From positions 1 to 49,402 of the forward strand of contig JAFSTC010000105.1 of NCBI GenBank assembly GCA_017450705.1: DNA of 49,402 nt, written 5' to 3'. Origin of the DNA: Lentisphaeria bacterium. GTDB taxonomy: Bacteria; Verrucomicrobiota; Lentisphaeria; Victivallales; Victivallaceae. The notes under the pieces were generated by a model. The model did not search any database and was not told where the DNA came from. It was given only the letters and a program-made list of their open reading frames with translations. Below are positions 8,370-16,668 of this stretch, in pieces. A program made the translations under genes and the position numbers. Position 1 is the first letter of the stretch. The number at the start of each line of letters is the position of its first letter.

Positions 8370-8398
8370 AATATACTCGTTGGCCCCGCTTTTTTCAA
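8370..8398 (-). promoter_or_regulatory. Promoter of the NifU-like/GGGtGRT operon
   Basis: TTGAAA (minus strand, 8393-8398), 17 bases, TATATT (8370-8375). It predicts a leader of about 80 bases before the NifU-like start codon. Confidence 0.75.
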
Positions 8399-8482
8399 GG
8401 CCTTTTCGACGGTGGCCGTTTTCCCTCTGCCGTCGTCCCGCGCCGGGCCGCCCGCCCCGCGGCGAAAACCGGGGGAGGGGAC

Positions 8483-8511
8483 TTGACAAAAGCCCCGCGG
8501 CGTTGTATGTT
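8483..8511 (+). promoter_or_regulatory. Strong promoter of the AAA_14 ATPase gene
   Basis: A perfect -35 box TTGACA (8483-8488) is followed after 17 bases by TATGTT (8506-8511). Transcription would begin near 8518, which rules out the in-frame ATG at 8512 and supports ATG 8551. Confidence 0.75.
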
Positions 8512-8550
8512 ATGATAAAAACAGAATCGGATTCAGGATTTTTCAACACG

Positions 8551-9816
8551 ATGCAAGGCAAGTATATAACTCGGGCGATCGAGTCGAAACTCATGGCGGC
8601 GGCACAGTCTTACAAGGTCGTTCTCGTCACAGGTTCCCGCCAGGTTGGCAAGTCCACATTGCTCAAAAAACTTTTTCCCGGCTGCAGGTACGTGACGCTG
8701 GACGACCCGTTTCTGGAACAACAGGCAAGGGAGAACGGCGGCATGTTTCTGACGCTCAATCCGCCGCCGGCGGTCATCGACGAGGTCCAGCATGCGCCCG
8801 AACTCTTCCGTTACATCAAGATGCGCTGCGACGAAACAGACGAACGCGGGCTCTTCTGTCTCTCCAGGTCGCAGCAGTTCCACCTGATGAAGGGCGTTTC
8901 GGAGACCCTTTCGGGACGCATCGCCGTCATCGAACTCAACGGTCTGTCGCTGCGCGAGATCCTGGCGGACGGCTTTTCGCTTCCCTTCCTGCCGACGATG
9001 GAATACGTTCAGGCCCGGGGCAAAACCGCCCGCGCTCCCGGGAACATCTGGGAGATCATCCACAGGGGGGCCTATCCCGAACTGCAGGATCCCGCTTTGG
9101 ACTGGGCCTCTTATTACGGCAACTATGTCAAAACCTACCTCGAACGGGACGTCCGTGCGCTGTCGGCGATCCAGGAACTGGACAGTTTTCAGCGTTTCGT
9201 CATCGCCGCCGCCGCGCGGACCGGCCAGGTGGTGAACTATGCCAACATCGCCGACGAGGTCGGCAAGGATGCCGTGACGATCAAAAGCTGGATCTCCATT
9301 CTGGAAGCCTCGGGGATCATTTACCTTCTGGAGCCCTACGCCAACAGCGCCCTGAAGCGGGCGGTGAAGACGCCGAAGCTCTATTTCAGGGACACGGGGC
9401 TGGTCAGTTACCTGACCCGCTGGCTGTCGCCGGAGACGCTGGCCTACGGCGCGATGAGCGGACACATTTTCGAAACGTTCGCGGTTTCGGAGATCCTGAA
9501 ATCCTACGCCAACAGCGGGCTGGATCCCCGCCATTTCGTCTCCTACTACCGCGGCCACGACAAGCCGAAGAAGAAAGTCGGCGGCGAAGTGATCGAAGCG
9601 GAGGGGGAGATCGACCTCATCATCGAGGCGGATGGGGTGCTTTACCCCGTCGAGATCAAGCAGAACGCCAACGTCTCCCCCGCCGCGACAAGCGCATTTC
9701 AGATCCTGGACAAGATCCCCGACCGCAAACGCGGGACGGGCGCCGTCATTTGCACCTGCCCCCAGCCGGGTATGCTCCGCGAAAACATCTTTCAGCTGCC
9801 GGTCTGGTACATCTGA
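8551..9816 (+). CDS. AAA_14/DUF4143 ATPase
   Basis: This 421-residue P-loop ATPase of the archaeal/bacterial AAA_14 type has Walker A GSRQVGKST at residues 28-36, Walker B PPAVIDEVQHA near residue 75, and the later LSRSQQFHLMKGVSETLSGR segment. The C-terminal DUF4143 half contains ALKRAVKTPKLYFRDTGLVSYL. Near residue 365 EGEIDLIIEADGVLYPVEIKQ has the look of a PD-(D/E)xK nuclease-type core. Such proteins are common, often in many copies per genome, and their role is not settled; some are thought to belong to toxin-like or mobile modules. It has its own strong promoter and stands alone between divergent and convergent neighbours. Confidence 0.88.
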   Translation: MQGKYITRAIESKLMAAAQSYKVVLVTGSRQVGKSTLLKKLFPGCRYVTLDDPFLEQQARENGGMFLTLNPPPAVIDEVQHAPELFRYIKMRCDETDERGLFCLSRSQQFHLMKGVSETLSGRIAVIELNGLSLREILADGFSLPFLPTMEYVQARGKTARAPGNIWEIIHRGAYPELQDPALDWASYYGNYVKTYLERDVRALSAIQELDSFQRFVIAAAARTGQVVNYANIADEVGKDAVTIKSWISILEASGIIYLLEPYANSALKRAVKTPKLYFRDTGLVSYLTRWLSPETLAYGAMSGHIFETFAVSEILKSYANSGLDPRHFVSYYRGHDKPKKKVGGEVIEAEGEIDLIIEADGVLYPVEIKQNANVSPAATSAFQILDKIPDRKRGTGAVICTCPQPGMLRENIFQLPVWYI

Positions 9817-9829
9817 CGGGGGAAGAAAA

Positions 9830-9865
9830 GCGGACGACCACGGACTCACGCGGACGATCACGGAC
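9830..9865. repeat. Short tandem repeat, period 20
   Basis: Two 16-base units, GCGGACGACCACGGAC (9830-9845) and GCGGACGATCACGGAC (9850-9865), differ at one base and are 20 bases apart, just after the ATPase stop codon. No coding role. Confidence 0.6.
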
Positions 9866-9963
9866 GGCCCAACAGCAGATCGAACCGCGGCGGCGTTGTC
9901 ACCTCCAAAGCCCCGCTCGTCTCCCCCAAAAATATCTCGCTTTTTTTGAAAAGAGATAGGGGC

Positions 9964-10019
9964 CCGGGGAAAGGGGAAAACTTTTTTTCACGTGAAAAAA
10001 AGTTTTCTCCTTTCCCCGG
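9964..10019. terminator. 56-bp palindrome between convergent genes (likely bidirectional terminator)
   Basis: Two 28-base arms (9964-9991 and 9992-10019) are perfectly complementary apart from one G-T pair, with no spacer at the centre CAC|GTG. The arms contain a C7-T-type core: a run of seven T before CAC and seven A after GTG. It lies between the stop codons of the ATPase (+) and truA (-), so either strand could fold into a very long hairpin at the end of its transcript. The remaining sequence from 9866 to 9963 holds no feature I can identify. Confidence 0.7.
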
Positions 10020-10033
10020 AACAACTACCCCTT

Positions 10034-10858
10034 TCACGAAAGCAGAAAGGGGAGGCAGGGGAGCGTGTAGGCGTCGCGCTCGGCGGGGTCGTAAAAGACT
10101 TTCATGAGGAAGAGGCCGCGGGGGGGGGCGGTCTCGGGGGCGCAGGAGCGGTCTTTCGCTTCGAGGATGGCGGTCACGTCGTCGGGGGAGAGTTTGCCGG
10201 AGCCGGCGGCCTCGATGGTACCCATGAGGCAGCGGATCATTTTGTAGAGGAATCCGTCGCCCACGAAGGTGAGGCAGCAGAACTGGCCGAACTCCTGCAC
10301 GTCGATGCGGAAAATGGTGCGCACGGCGTCGTCGATGTTGGCGCGTTCCACGACGAAGCTGGAGTAATCGTGTTTCCCCGTGAGGCGTTGGGCGGCGGCG
10401 CGGATCTTTTCCACGTCCATGACGTGGATGGGCTTCCACGAGTAGCGGCCCGTGAAGGGGGATTCCGGTCCGAGGTTGAGGACGTAGGTGTAGGCTTTCC
10501 CCGCCGTGTCGTACCGGGCGTGGAACTCCAGCGGGACCTTCTTTATCGTTCGGATGCGGATGTCCGGCGGGAGCATGTGGTTGAGGGCTTTCCGGACTCT
10601 TTCGGGAGGGATGGAGGGCCGTTCGGGGGTGAGGAAGGTGGCGACGAAGCCTTGTGCATGGACGCCCGTGTCGGTGCGGCTGCACCCGATTATGTGGATG
10701 GGGAGCCGGTCGAAGAGGCCGGTCAGCTTTTTCTGGATCACCTCCTGAACGGCCAGACAGTGGGGCTGGATCTGCCAGCCGCTGTAATTGGTGCCGTCGT
10801 AGGCGATCTCCATGAAATAGCGTTCGAAGGGCGTGTAGGATGTTTCTTCGAGGCTCAT
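10034..10858 (-). CDS. truA: tRNA pseudouridine synthase A
   Basis: TruA (274 residues) converts U38-U40 of the tRNA anticodon stem to pseudouridine. The catalytic Asp is in the signature GCSRTDTGVHAQGF (near residue 60); other family landmarks are the N-terminal AYDGTNYSGWQ, the central FHARYDTAGKAYTY and FVGDGFLYKMIRCLMG. The start ATG overlaps the hemW stop as ATGA, indicating translational coupling. It is the last gene of the pyrR-pyrB-pyrC-hemW-truA run, ending before a large palindrome that probably terminates it. Length and motifs are normal. Confidence 0.97.
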   Translation of the reverse strand: MSLEETSYTPFERYFMEIAYDGTNYSGWQIQPHCLAVQEVIQKKLTGLFDRLPIHIIGCSRTDTGVHAQGFVATFLTPERPSIPPERVRKALNHMLPPDIRIRTIKKVPLEFHARYDTAGKAYTYVLNLGPESPFTGRYSWKPIHVMDVEKIRAAAQRLTGKHDYSSFVVERANIDDAVRTIFRIDVQEFGQFCCLTFVGDGFLYKMIRCLMGTIEAAGSGKLSPDDVTAILEAKDRSCAPETAPPRGLFLMKVFYDPAERDAYTLPCLPFLLS

Positions 10859-11940
10859 GACAAAAGCTCCTCCGCGATGGTGTCCCAGAAGTCCAGCCCC
10901 TTCCGGGCAAGTTTGATCCTTTGCGGCGCAATGACGAAACAGCCGGGGAAACGCTTTGCCGCCGCTTCCGCTTTTTCCCGCCGGACCTGCCACAAGTCGG
11001 CATGGGGGACCTTGTCCCACAACTCCTTTGTCCAGCCTTCCGTCGTCCGCAGGTTGACGGCAAATATCTCGTCCAGCCGGGCCCCGGGCGCAATGCGGTC
11101 GGCCGCCGGGGGCGCGCCCGCCAGCCATTCCGTCAGGGAGGCGGCTTCCGTCGCCCGGTCCCTCCCGTCGAAACTTGACGCCGAGGGGCCGAAGCCCCGC
11201 AGCAGACCGCCGCGCCAGACGTTGACGTTGTGGCGGCATTCACACCCCGGCCGGGCGTAGTTGGAGACTTCGTACTGTCCGATCCCCCGTTCGGCGAGTT
11301 TCGATCGGGTCACTTCCTCAAGCTCGGCGGCCAGTGCGTCGCCGCAGGGGGCGAGTTTGCCGTAGAGGCGCGCCCCTTCCTCGGGGGTGAGGCTGTAGCA
11401 GGAGACGTGATCCACGGGGTAACGCGCCAGAAAATCGAATTCTTTTCCCCAATCCTCTTTCCCCCGCCCCGGAACGGCGTAGATCAGGTCGCAGTTCCAA
11501 TGGGGGAAGCCCGCCTCGGCGATTCCGGCGAGGGCGGACTCCAGCTGTTTTTGGCCGCACTTCCGCCCGAGAAGCTCCCGGACTTCCGGAAAAAAGCTCT
11601 GGACCCCCGTGCTGAGGCGCGTCACGTGCTTTTTCAAGACGGCGATCTTTTCCCGCGTCAGCGTTTCCGGATTGGCTTCGATGCTGATTTCGGTCTCTTC
11701 TCCGCAGGGCAGGGAGGTCGATATTTTGTCGAGGAACCGCGCCAGCGTTTCCGCGTCGAAGAGCGTCGGCGTGCCGCCGCCGATGTAGACGGTCTCGGCC
11801 TTTTCCGTCTGCGTCTCCAGCTGGGAAAAAAGTTTTTCCAGATAGCGTTTTTGCAGTTCCGCGGAGGCGTCCGTCACGGAATAAAAGACGCAGTAGCCGC
11901 ACTTGGAGGCGCAGAAGGGGACGTGGATATAGTAATTCAT
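10855..11940 (-). CDS. hemW: Radical SAM heme chaperone HemW-like protein
   Basis: The 361-residue radical SAM protein has the CxxxCxxC cluster motif at Cys10, Cys14 and Cys17 (PFCASKCGYC), with the YIHVPFC start typical of HemW/HemN-like proteins and the SAM-binding YIGGGTPTLF. The HemN_C-type C-terminal domain is present (GQYEVSNYARPG, ECRHNVNVWRGG). Known HemW proteins bind and transfer heme and do not oxidise coproporphyrinogen. It lies between pyrC (33 bases away) and truA (4-base overlap), a co-transcription without obvious functional link. Confidence 0.92.
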   Translation of the reverse strand: MNYYIHVPFCASKCGYCVFYSVTDASAELQKRYLEKLFSQLETQTEKAETVYIGGGTPTLFDAETLARFLDKISTSLPCGEETEISIEANPETLTREKIAVLKKHVTRLSTGVQSFFPEVRELLGRKCGQKQLESALAGIAEAGFPHWNCDLIYAVPGRGKEDWGKEFDFLARYPVDHVSCYSLTPEEGARLYGKLAPCGDALAAELEEVTRSKLAERGIGQYEVSNYARPGCECRHNVNVWRGGLLRGFGPSASSFDGRDRATEAASLTEWLAGAPPAADRIAPGARLDEIFAVNLRTTEGWTKELWDKVPHADLWQVRREKAEAAAKRFPGCFVIAPQRIKLARKGLDFWDTIAEELLS

Positions 11941-11973
11941 GCCTTCCTGCTTTGCCTCCTTATCCCGGAAGCC

Positions 11974-13245
11974 TCACGCCTGATGGACGATCTTTCCGCC
12001 CACGGCGGTCATGACGACGCGCCCGGAGACCTTGCGTCCGTCGAAGGGCGTGTTGCGGGATTTGGACTTGAAGGTCTCCTTGTCGATGACGTATTCCGCT
12101 TCGGGATCGATCACCGTGAAGTCGGCGGCGTTCCCGGGGGCCATGGAGTAGTTGTCGATGCCGATGACCTCCGCCGGGCCCACGGTCATCTTCTTGATGA
12201 GCCGGGGCAGGGAGATGACCTCTTTCTTCACCAGTTCCGTGAAGCACAGCGGGAAGGCCGTTTCGAGGCCGATGATGCCGCAGGGGGCGTAGTCGAACTC
12301 CACCATCTTGGCCGTGCGGGTGTGGGGCGCGTGGTCGGTGGCGATGACCGTGATGGTGTCGTCGGAGACGCCTTCGATCAGGGCCAGCCGGTCCTCCTCG
12401 GAACGCAGGGGCGGGTTCATCTTGTAGTTGGTGTCGAACTTTTTGATGCACTCGTCGGTCAGCGTCAGGTGGTGGGGCGTGGCTTCGCCCGTGACCGGCA
12501 CGCCCTCGGCCCGGGCGGCGCGGAGCATCCGGACGCTGCCCTTTGTGCTGACGTGCTGCATGTGGATCTTCCAGTTGATCTTGCGGGCGAAAATGATGTT
12601 GCGGGCGATGATGATCTCCTCCGCGGCGGCGGGGATGCCGTTCATGCCCAGCAGCACCGACCACTTGCCCTCGTGCATCACGCCGCCCTCGGAGAGTTTG
12701 GCCTCTTCGCAGTGGTCGAGGATCGGCAGACCGAAGGCTTTGGCGTATTCGACGATATGGCGCATTAGGGCGTGGTCCTGCACGCACTTGCCGTCGTCGC
12801 TGAGGGCCACGACCCCGGCGGACTTGAGGGAACCGATGGGAGCCATTTCCTCCCCTGCGCTGCCCACGGTCATGCATCCGCAGGGCAGGACGCGCACCAC
12901 GGCCTCCCGCGCGGTGAGGCGGTGCAGGAGTTCGATCGCGCCCACCGTGTCGGCGGCAGGTTTTGTATTGGGCATGGCGACGATGCTGGTGAAGCCTCCG
13001 GCGGCGGCTGCGGCGGTCCCGGTGGCGATGGTCTCGGCCAGCGTGTTGCCCGGGTGGCGCAGATGCACGTGGATGTCGATGAATCCCGGCGAAAGGACTT
13101 TTCCCGAGAGATCGACGGACTTCGGAGCCTTGAGCGCCGCAGGTTCGGCGAAGCGGCCTTCGGCGTCGACGCCGATGTCGCCTTTGCAGTCGATGTTGCG
13201 GCCCGGATCGATGATCCTCGCGTTTTTCAAAATGTATTCGTTCAT
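11974..13245 (-). CDS. pyrC: Dihydroorotase, class I
   Basis: This is a 423-residue amidohydrolase that cyclises N-carbamoyl-aspartate to dihydroorotate, third step of pyrimidine synthesis. Zinc-site elements seen are DIHVHLRHPG (HxH; most homologues have REPG), LSDDGKCV, LDHCEEAKL, MQHVST and the late ATDHAPHT with catalytic Asp. Class I is indicated by length and by MNPPLRSEEDR. ATG 13245 overlaps the pyrB stop as ATGA, so translation is coupled to aspartate carbamoyltransferase; an earlier ATG at 13257 is not needed. The PyrB-PyrC pairing is typical of class I dihydroorotases that act with their carbamoyltransferase. Confidence 0.96.
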   Translation of the reverse strand: MNEYILKNARIIDPGRNIDCKGDIGVDAEGRFAEPAALKAPKSVDLSGKVLSPGFIDIHVHLRHPGNTLAETIATGTAAAAAGGFTSIVAMPNTKPAADTVGAIELLHRLTAREAVVRVLPCGCMTVGSAGEEMAPIGSLKSAGVVALSDDGKCVQDHALMRHIVEYAKAFGLPILDHCEEAKLSEGGVMHEGKWSVLLGMNGIPAAAEEIIIARNIIFARKINWKIHMQHVSTKGSVRMLRAARAEGVPVTGEATPHHLTLTDECIKKFDTNYKMNPPLRSEEDRLALIEGVSDDTITVIATDHAPHTRTAKMVEFDYAPCGIIGLETAFPLCFTELVKKEVISLPRLIKKMTVGPAEVIGIDNYSMAPGNAADFTVIDPEAEYVIDKETFKSKSRNTPFDGRKVSGRVVMTAVGGKIVHQA

Positions 13246-14165
13246 TTTTTCACACATCCTACGAGATAGAGGACGGCCATGCGGATGGCCAGCCCGTTGG
13301 TCACCTGTTCGAGGATCACCGAGTTGGGACCGTCGGCGATGTCGCCGGTAAGTTCTATATCCCGGTTGATGGGGCCGGGATGCATGACCAGCGCGTCGGG
13401 TTTCAGGTACTTCATCCTGTCGTGGTTGAGGCCGAAGAATTTTGCGTACTCCCCGGTGCTGGGGAAGAAGCCCGCAGTCTGCCGCTCCCGCTGGATGCGG
13501 AGCATGTTGACCACGTCGGCCCCTTCCAGAGCCTCCGCAAGATTCGTACAGGTGCGCACGCCGATGCTCTCGAACTCCCGGGGGACCATGGTGGCGGGAC
13601 CGGCGACGGTCACGTTGGCGCCGAGTTTGAGCAGTCCCCAGATGTTGCTGCGGGCGACGCGGCTGTGGATGATGTCGCCCACGATGGTGACGTTGAGCCC
13701 CGCGATCCGGCCCTTTTTTTCGCGGATGGTGAAGATGTCCATCAGCGCCTGGGTGGGATGGCTGTGGGCGCCGTCGCCCGCGTTGACCACGCCGCAGGAG
13801 AGGTTGCGGGCGATGAAGGCCTGAGCCCCGGGGGCGGAGTGGCGCATGACCACGAGATCCACCTGGAGGGCTTCGATGTTTTTGACGGTGTCCAGAAGCG
13901 TCTCGCCCTTGAGGAGACTGCTGGCCTGGGCCTGCATGTTGACGATGTCGGCCGAGAGCCGCTGTTCGGCAAGTTCGAAGGAGACCCTCGTGCGGGTGCT
14001 GGGCTCGACGAAGAAGTTGACCACGGTTTTTCCCCGGAGCGCGGGCACTTTTTTCACCCGGCGTTCGGAGACTTTCTTGAATTCCTCTGCGGTGTCGAGG
14101 ATATACGTGATCTCGTCACCCGAGAGGTCGTAGAGGGAGAGCAGATCTTTTCTCGTCCATTGCAT
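13242..14165 (-). CDS. pyrB: Aspartate carbamoyltransferase catalytic chain
   Basis: The 307-residue enzyme condenses carbamoyl phosphate with aspartate. The carbamoyl-phosphate loop FVEPSTRTRVSFE (near residue 52), SSLLKGETLLDT, and HPTQALMDIFTI are diagnostic, and VMHPGPINRDIEL closes the active site. No pyrI regulatory chain is in the window. It follows pyrR by 15 bases and overlaps pyrC, so control is expected through PyrR or upstream transcription rather than an allosteric subunit. Intact and of normal length. Confidence 0.97.
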   Translation of the reverse strand: MQWTRKDLLSLYDLSGDEITYILDTAEEFKKVSERRVKKVPALRGKTVVNFFVEPSTRTRVSFELAEQRLSADIVNMQAQASSLLKGETLLDTVKNIEALQVDLVVMRHSAPGAQAFIARNLSCGVVNAGDGAHSHPTQALMDIFTIREKKGRIAGLNVTIVGDIIHSRVARSNIWGLLKLGANVTVAGPATMVPREFESIGVRTCTNLAEALEGADVVNMLRIQRERQTAGFFPSTGEYAKFFGLNHDRMKYLKPDALVMHPGPINRDIELTGDIADGPNSVILEQVTNGLAIRMAVLYLVGCVKK

Positions 14166-14180
14166 GATGCAGGCGATCCT

Positions 14181-14735
14181 TTATCTTTTGGGCCATTTGA
14201 TGTCGTAGATGCCGGGAGAACCGTCCGGATCGGTCTCGAAGCGGACTTGGATCTTGTGATCGGGCGGGACCGCGAATTTCATGCCGATGAAATCGGCGCG
14301 GATGGGGAACTCCGGCTCTCCCCGGTCCACCAGCACCGCCAGCCGGATCAGACGGGGCCGCCCGTAGTCGGTGAGGGCGTCCAGCGCGGCCCGGATGGTG
14401 CGGCCGCTGGAGAGGACGTCGTCCACGAGGATGATGAGTTTGTCGTTGACGTCGAAGGGGATGCGTGTCTCCCTGATGAGCGGCAGGCGCGACCTGTTGC
14501 CGATGTCGTCGCGGTACATCGATATGTCGAGCGTTCCGAAGTCCGGTTCGAACCCTGATTTTTCCTTCAATACGGCGTTGATGCGCTCGGCCAGCGGCAC
14601 GCCCTGCTGGTGGATCCCCACCAGCGCACCGTCGCCGGGGTGGGGGGCCAGCACTTTGCCGATATCCTCCGCGAGCCTTTCCACCGCCGCGTTCATCTCC
14701 CGCTCATCGCACAGCAATTCGGGAATGTTGTCCAT
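14181..14735 (-). CDS. pyrR: Bifunctional pyr operon regulator / uracil phosphoribosyltransferase
   Basis: PyrR (184 residues) carries the PRPP-binding motif LIILVDDVLSSGRTIRAALDAL and the hood-region IHQQGVPLAERI with MYRDDIG. In Gram-positive bacteria it binds pyr mRNA and causes attenuation; it also has uracil phosphoribosyltransferase activity. It is the first gene of the pyr run. GGGAGA lies seven bases before the ATG. I see no clear promoter in the 36 bases between the upstream hairpin terminator and the start codon, so transcription must come from inside or before the NUDIX gene; whether RNA attenuation works here is not shown. Confidence 0.95.
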   Translation of the reverse strand: MDNIPELLCDEREMNAAVERLAEDIGKVLAPHPGDGALVGIHQQGVPLAERINAVLKEKSGFEPDFGTLDISMYRDDIGNRSRLPLIRETRIPFDVNDKLIILVDDVLSSGRTIRAALDALTDYGRPRLIRLAVLVDRGEPEFPIRADFIGMKFAVPPDHKIQVRFETDPDGSPGIYDIKWPKR

Positions 14736-14771
14736 TTTTTAGCGGTCTCCCTATGTTTTCTGCCGCCGTAC

Positions 14772-14798
14772 AAAAAATCCGCCGGAAATTCCGGCGGA
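14772..14798 (-). terminator. Hairpin terminator between NUDIX gene and pyrR
   Basis: TTCCGGCGGA (14789-14798) and TCCGCCGGAA (14778-14787) pair around one central base and are followed on the minus strand by six T (14772-14777). It begins eight bases after the NUDIX stop. It may serve as that gene's terminator or, since no promoter is visible before pyrR, as an attenuator of pyr transcription. Confidence 0.85.
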
Positions 14799-14806
14799 GT
14801 CGAAAG

Positions 14807-15313
14807 TCATATCAGATGATGTTCCCGGAGCAGTTCCAGCTCTCTCACGAGATTGGGGGTGAAGAGCGCCTGATTGCCCGGCTCGAACAGCGATTTTGCG
14901 CTCCAGAAACGCACCTCGTCGATCTCGTCCCGCTGGAAGGTGAAGGGCCCGCCCAGCTTGACGCCGAAAACGCGGATGTCCTCGGATTCGATGTCGTTGC
15001 GCAGCTGCATGTCGAAGAGGACCTCCAGCTCCGCGTCACCGGTATAGCCCAGCTCCTCGGCCAGTTCCCGTTTCGCGCCTTCGAGATAGTCCTCGCCCAG
15101 CACCAGATGACCGCCCACGGCGGTGTCCCATTTGCCGGGCTGGATGTCTTTTTCCATGGAACGCTTCTGGAGCAGGAGCCTGCCGCCGTCCGGATGGAAG
15201 ACCACCACGTGGGCCGTGTGGTGCAGAAGCCGCGGGTCGCCGTGACACTGGCTCCTCAGCGCCATGCCGATGCGCCAGCCGTGCCGGTTGTAGATGTCAA
15301 GCAGATCGTCCAT
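14807..15313 (-). CDS. NUDIX hydrolase
   Basis: The 168-residue protein has a perfect Nudix box: GHLVLGE, seven residues, RELAEELGY (GX5EX7REUXEEXGU) near residues 67-90. The N-terminal HTAHVVVFHPDG and LLLQKRS strands fit the isopentenyl-diphosphate-isomerase-like/YfcD subgroup of NUDIX enzymes, which hydrolyse or isomerise diphosphate compounds. The substrate is unknown; a true Idi would need its characteristic Cys/Glu pair, which I do not see. It lies nine bases after the phosphohexomutase gene and ends just before a hairpin terminator. Confidence 0.88.
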   Translation of the reverse strand: MDDLLDIYNRHGWRIGMALRSQCHGDPRLLHHTAHVVVFHPDGGRLLLQKRSMEKDIQPGKWDTAVGGHLVLGEDYLEGAKRELAEELGYTGDAELEVLFDMQLRNDIESEDIRVFGVKLGGPFTFQRDEIDEVRFWSAKSLFEPGNQALFTPNLVRELELLREHHLI

Positions 15314-15322
15314 GAGAAGGCT

Positions 15323-16639
15323 TCACCCCCTGATGATCGCGAGCAGTTCGTCGCGCTTCGACTCCATGAGCTCCCGGGTGTCGGCCTCGACGATGAGCCG
15401 CAGAAGCGGCTCGGTGTTGGAGGCGCGGACGTTGAACCACCACTCGGGATACTCGGAGCTGACGCCGTCCAGCTCGAACATGCCGGGCCCGGCGTAGCGC
15501 TTGCGGATGGTGTCGAGGATGGGCGCGACGTCCGCCACCTTGGAGTTGATCTCGCCGCTGGAAAAATATTTGCGCAGCGGTTTGACCAGTTCACTCACGG
15601 GTCTGTTCTTTTTGCAGATCAGATTGGCCAGCATGATGAAGGCCAGTCCCTGGCACTCCGCGGTGAAGTTCTGCTTGAAGTAGTAGTGCCCCGAGAGCTC
15701 TCCGGCGAAGACGGCGTCGTTTTCACGCATCTGCGCCTTGATGAAGGCGTGACCCACGCGGCAGCGGATGACCTTGCCGCCGTTGGCTTCGATGCACTCC
15801 GGCACCGCGCGGCTGCTCCGCAGATCGTAGAGGATCGTGGCGGGGCCGGCGGAGAGGATGTCCTGGGCGATGAGGGCGGTGAAGAGATCCATGGGGATGA
15901 TCTCGCCCTTGTCGTCGATGAAGCCGCAGCGGTCGGCGTCGCCGTCGAAGGCCGCGCCGAAATCGGCGCCGCACTCCTTCACTTTCGCGCGGATGGCGTC
16001 CAGCGTGTAAGTTTTGAGCGGATTGGCCTCGTGGTTGGGGAAGGTCCCGTCGAGCGTGTCGTACAGGGGGACGATCTCGAAGAGGTCGGTGATCCCCCCG
16101 ATCTCGTAAAGGCCCATGGCGTTGGCGTAATCGACCACGACCTTGAGCTTGCGGTCCATTTTTGCGAAGGAACGCAGGAACGCGGCGTACTCGGGTTTGA
16201 TGTCATACGTGGAGATCTTTCCGGGGACGGCGTTTTTCTTCCACGCGCCGCTTTGGGCGATGCGCTTGATGTCCATGATGCCCGTCGCGCCGGAGATGGG
16301 GACGGCCCGGGCTTTGCACAGCTTGAAGCCGTTCCACTCCCCGGGGTTGTGGCTCGCGGTGATCATCACGCTGCCGTCGGCCTTGAGAGTCCCGTTGGCG
16401 AAGTAGCTCTGGGGCGTCGAGGAAAGCCCCAGATCGATCACGTCGGCGCCCTGGGATGTCATGCCCCGGGCGAGGCCGTCGAAAAGCTCCTGCGAGTGGG
16501 GGCGCATGTCCCGGCCCACGACGACTTTTTTCGCCCCCGTGAACTCGATATACGCCCGGCCGATCTTTTCGGCCACGTCGCCGTTGATATCCGCGGGGTA
16601 GACGCCGCGGATGTCGTACGCTTTGAAGATCTCAGCCAT
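15323..16639 (-). CDS. Phosphomannomutase/phosphoglucomutase
   Basis: The 438-residue alpha-D-phosphohexomutase interconverts hexose 1- and 6-phosphates. All four domain signatures are visible: KAYDIRGVYP at the N-terminus, phosphoserine loop ITASHNPGEWNGFK (near residue 100), metal loop FDGDADRCGF (near 243), sugar-specificity loop AGELSGHYYFK (near 325), and phosphate-binding RASNTEPLLRL near the C-terminus. GEMSG/GELSG and the overall length fit the PMM/PGM (AlgC/ManB) group rather than GlmM. It is 29 bases after tkt and nine before the NUDIX gene, so the three form a probable operon for sugar phosphate metabolism. Confidence 0.93.
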   Translation of the reverse strand: MAEIFKAYDIRGVYPADINGDVAEKIGRAYIEFTGAKKVVVGRDMRPHSQELFDGLARGMTSQGADVIDLGLSSTPQSYFANGTLKADGSVMITASHNPGEWNGFKLCKARAVPISGATGIMDIKRIAQSGAWKKNAVPGKISTYDIKPEYAAFLRSFAKMDRKLKVVVDYANAMGLYEIGGITDLFEIVPLYDTLDGTFPNHEANPLKTYTLDAIRAKVKECGADFGAAFDGDADRCGFIDDKGEIIPMDLFTALIAQDILSAGPATILYDLRSSRAVPECIEANGGKVIRCRVGHAFIKAQMRENDAVFAGELSGHYYFKQNFTAECQGLAFIMLANLICKKNRPVSELVKPLRKYFSSGEINSKVADVAPILDTIRKRYAGPGMFELDGVSSEYPEWWFNVRASNTEPLLRLIVEADTRELMESKRDELLAIIRG

Positions 16640-16668
16640 GATGGACTTTCTCCCGGAACCGGATGCGG

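Noticed and set aside
8284-8550. Upstream extension of the AAA_14 protein by up to 89 residues
   Set aside because: It would run through the strong TTGACA/TATGTT promoter, and the family begins close to the KYITRAIESKL stretch.
12428-13351. Cysteine- and serine-rich frame opposite pyrC
   Set aside because: Antisense shadow of a gene with all dihydroorotase metal-site motifs.
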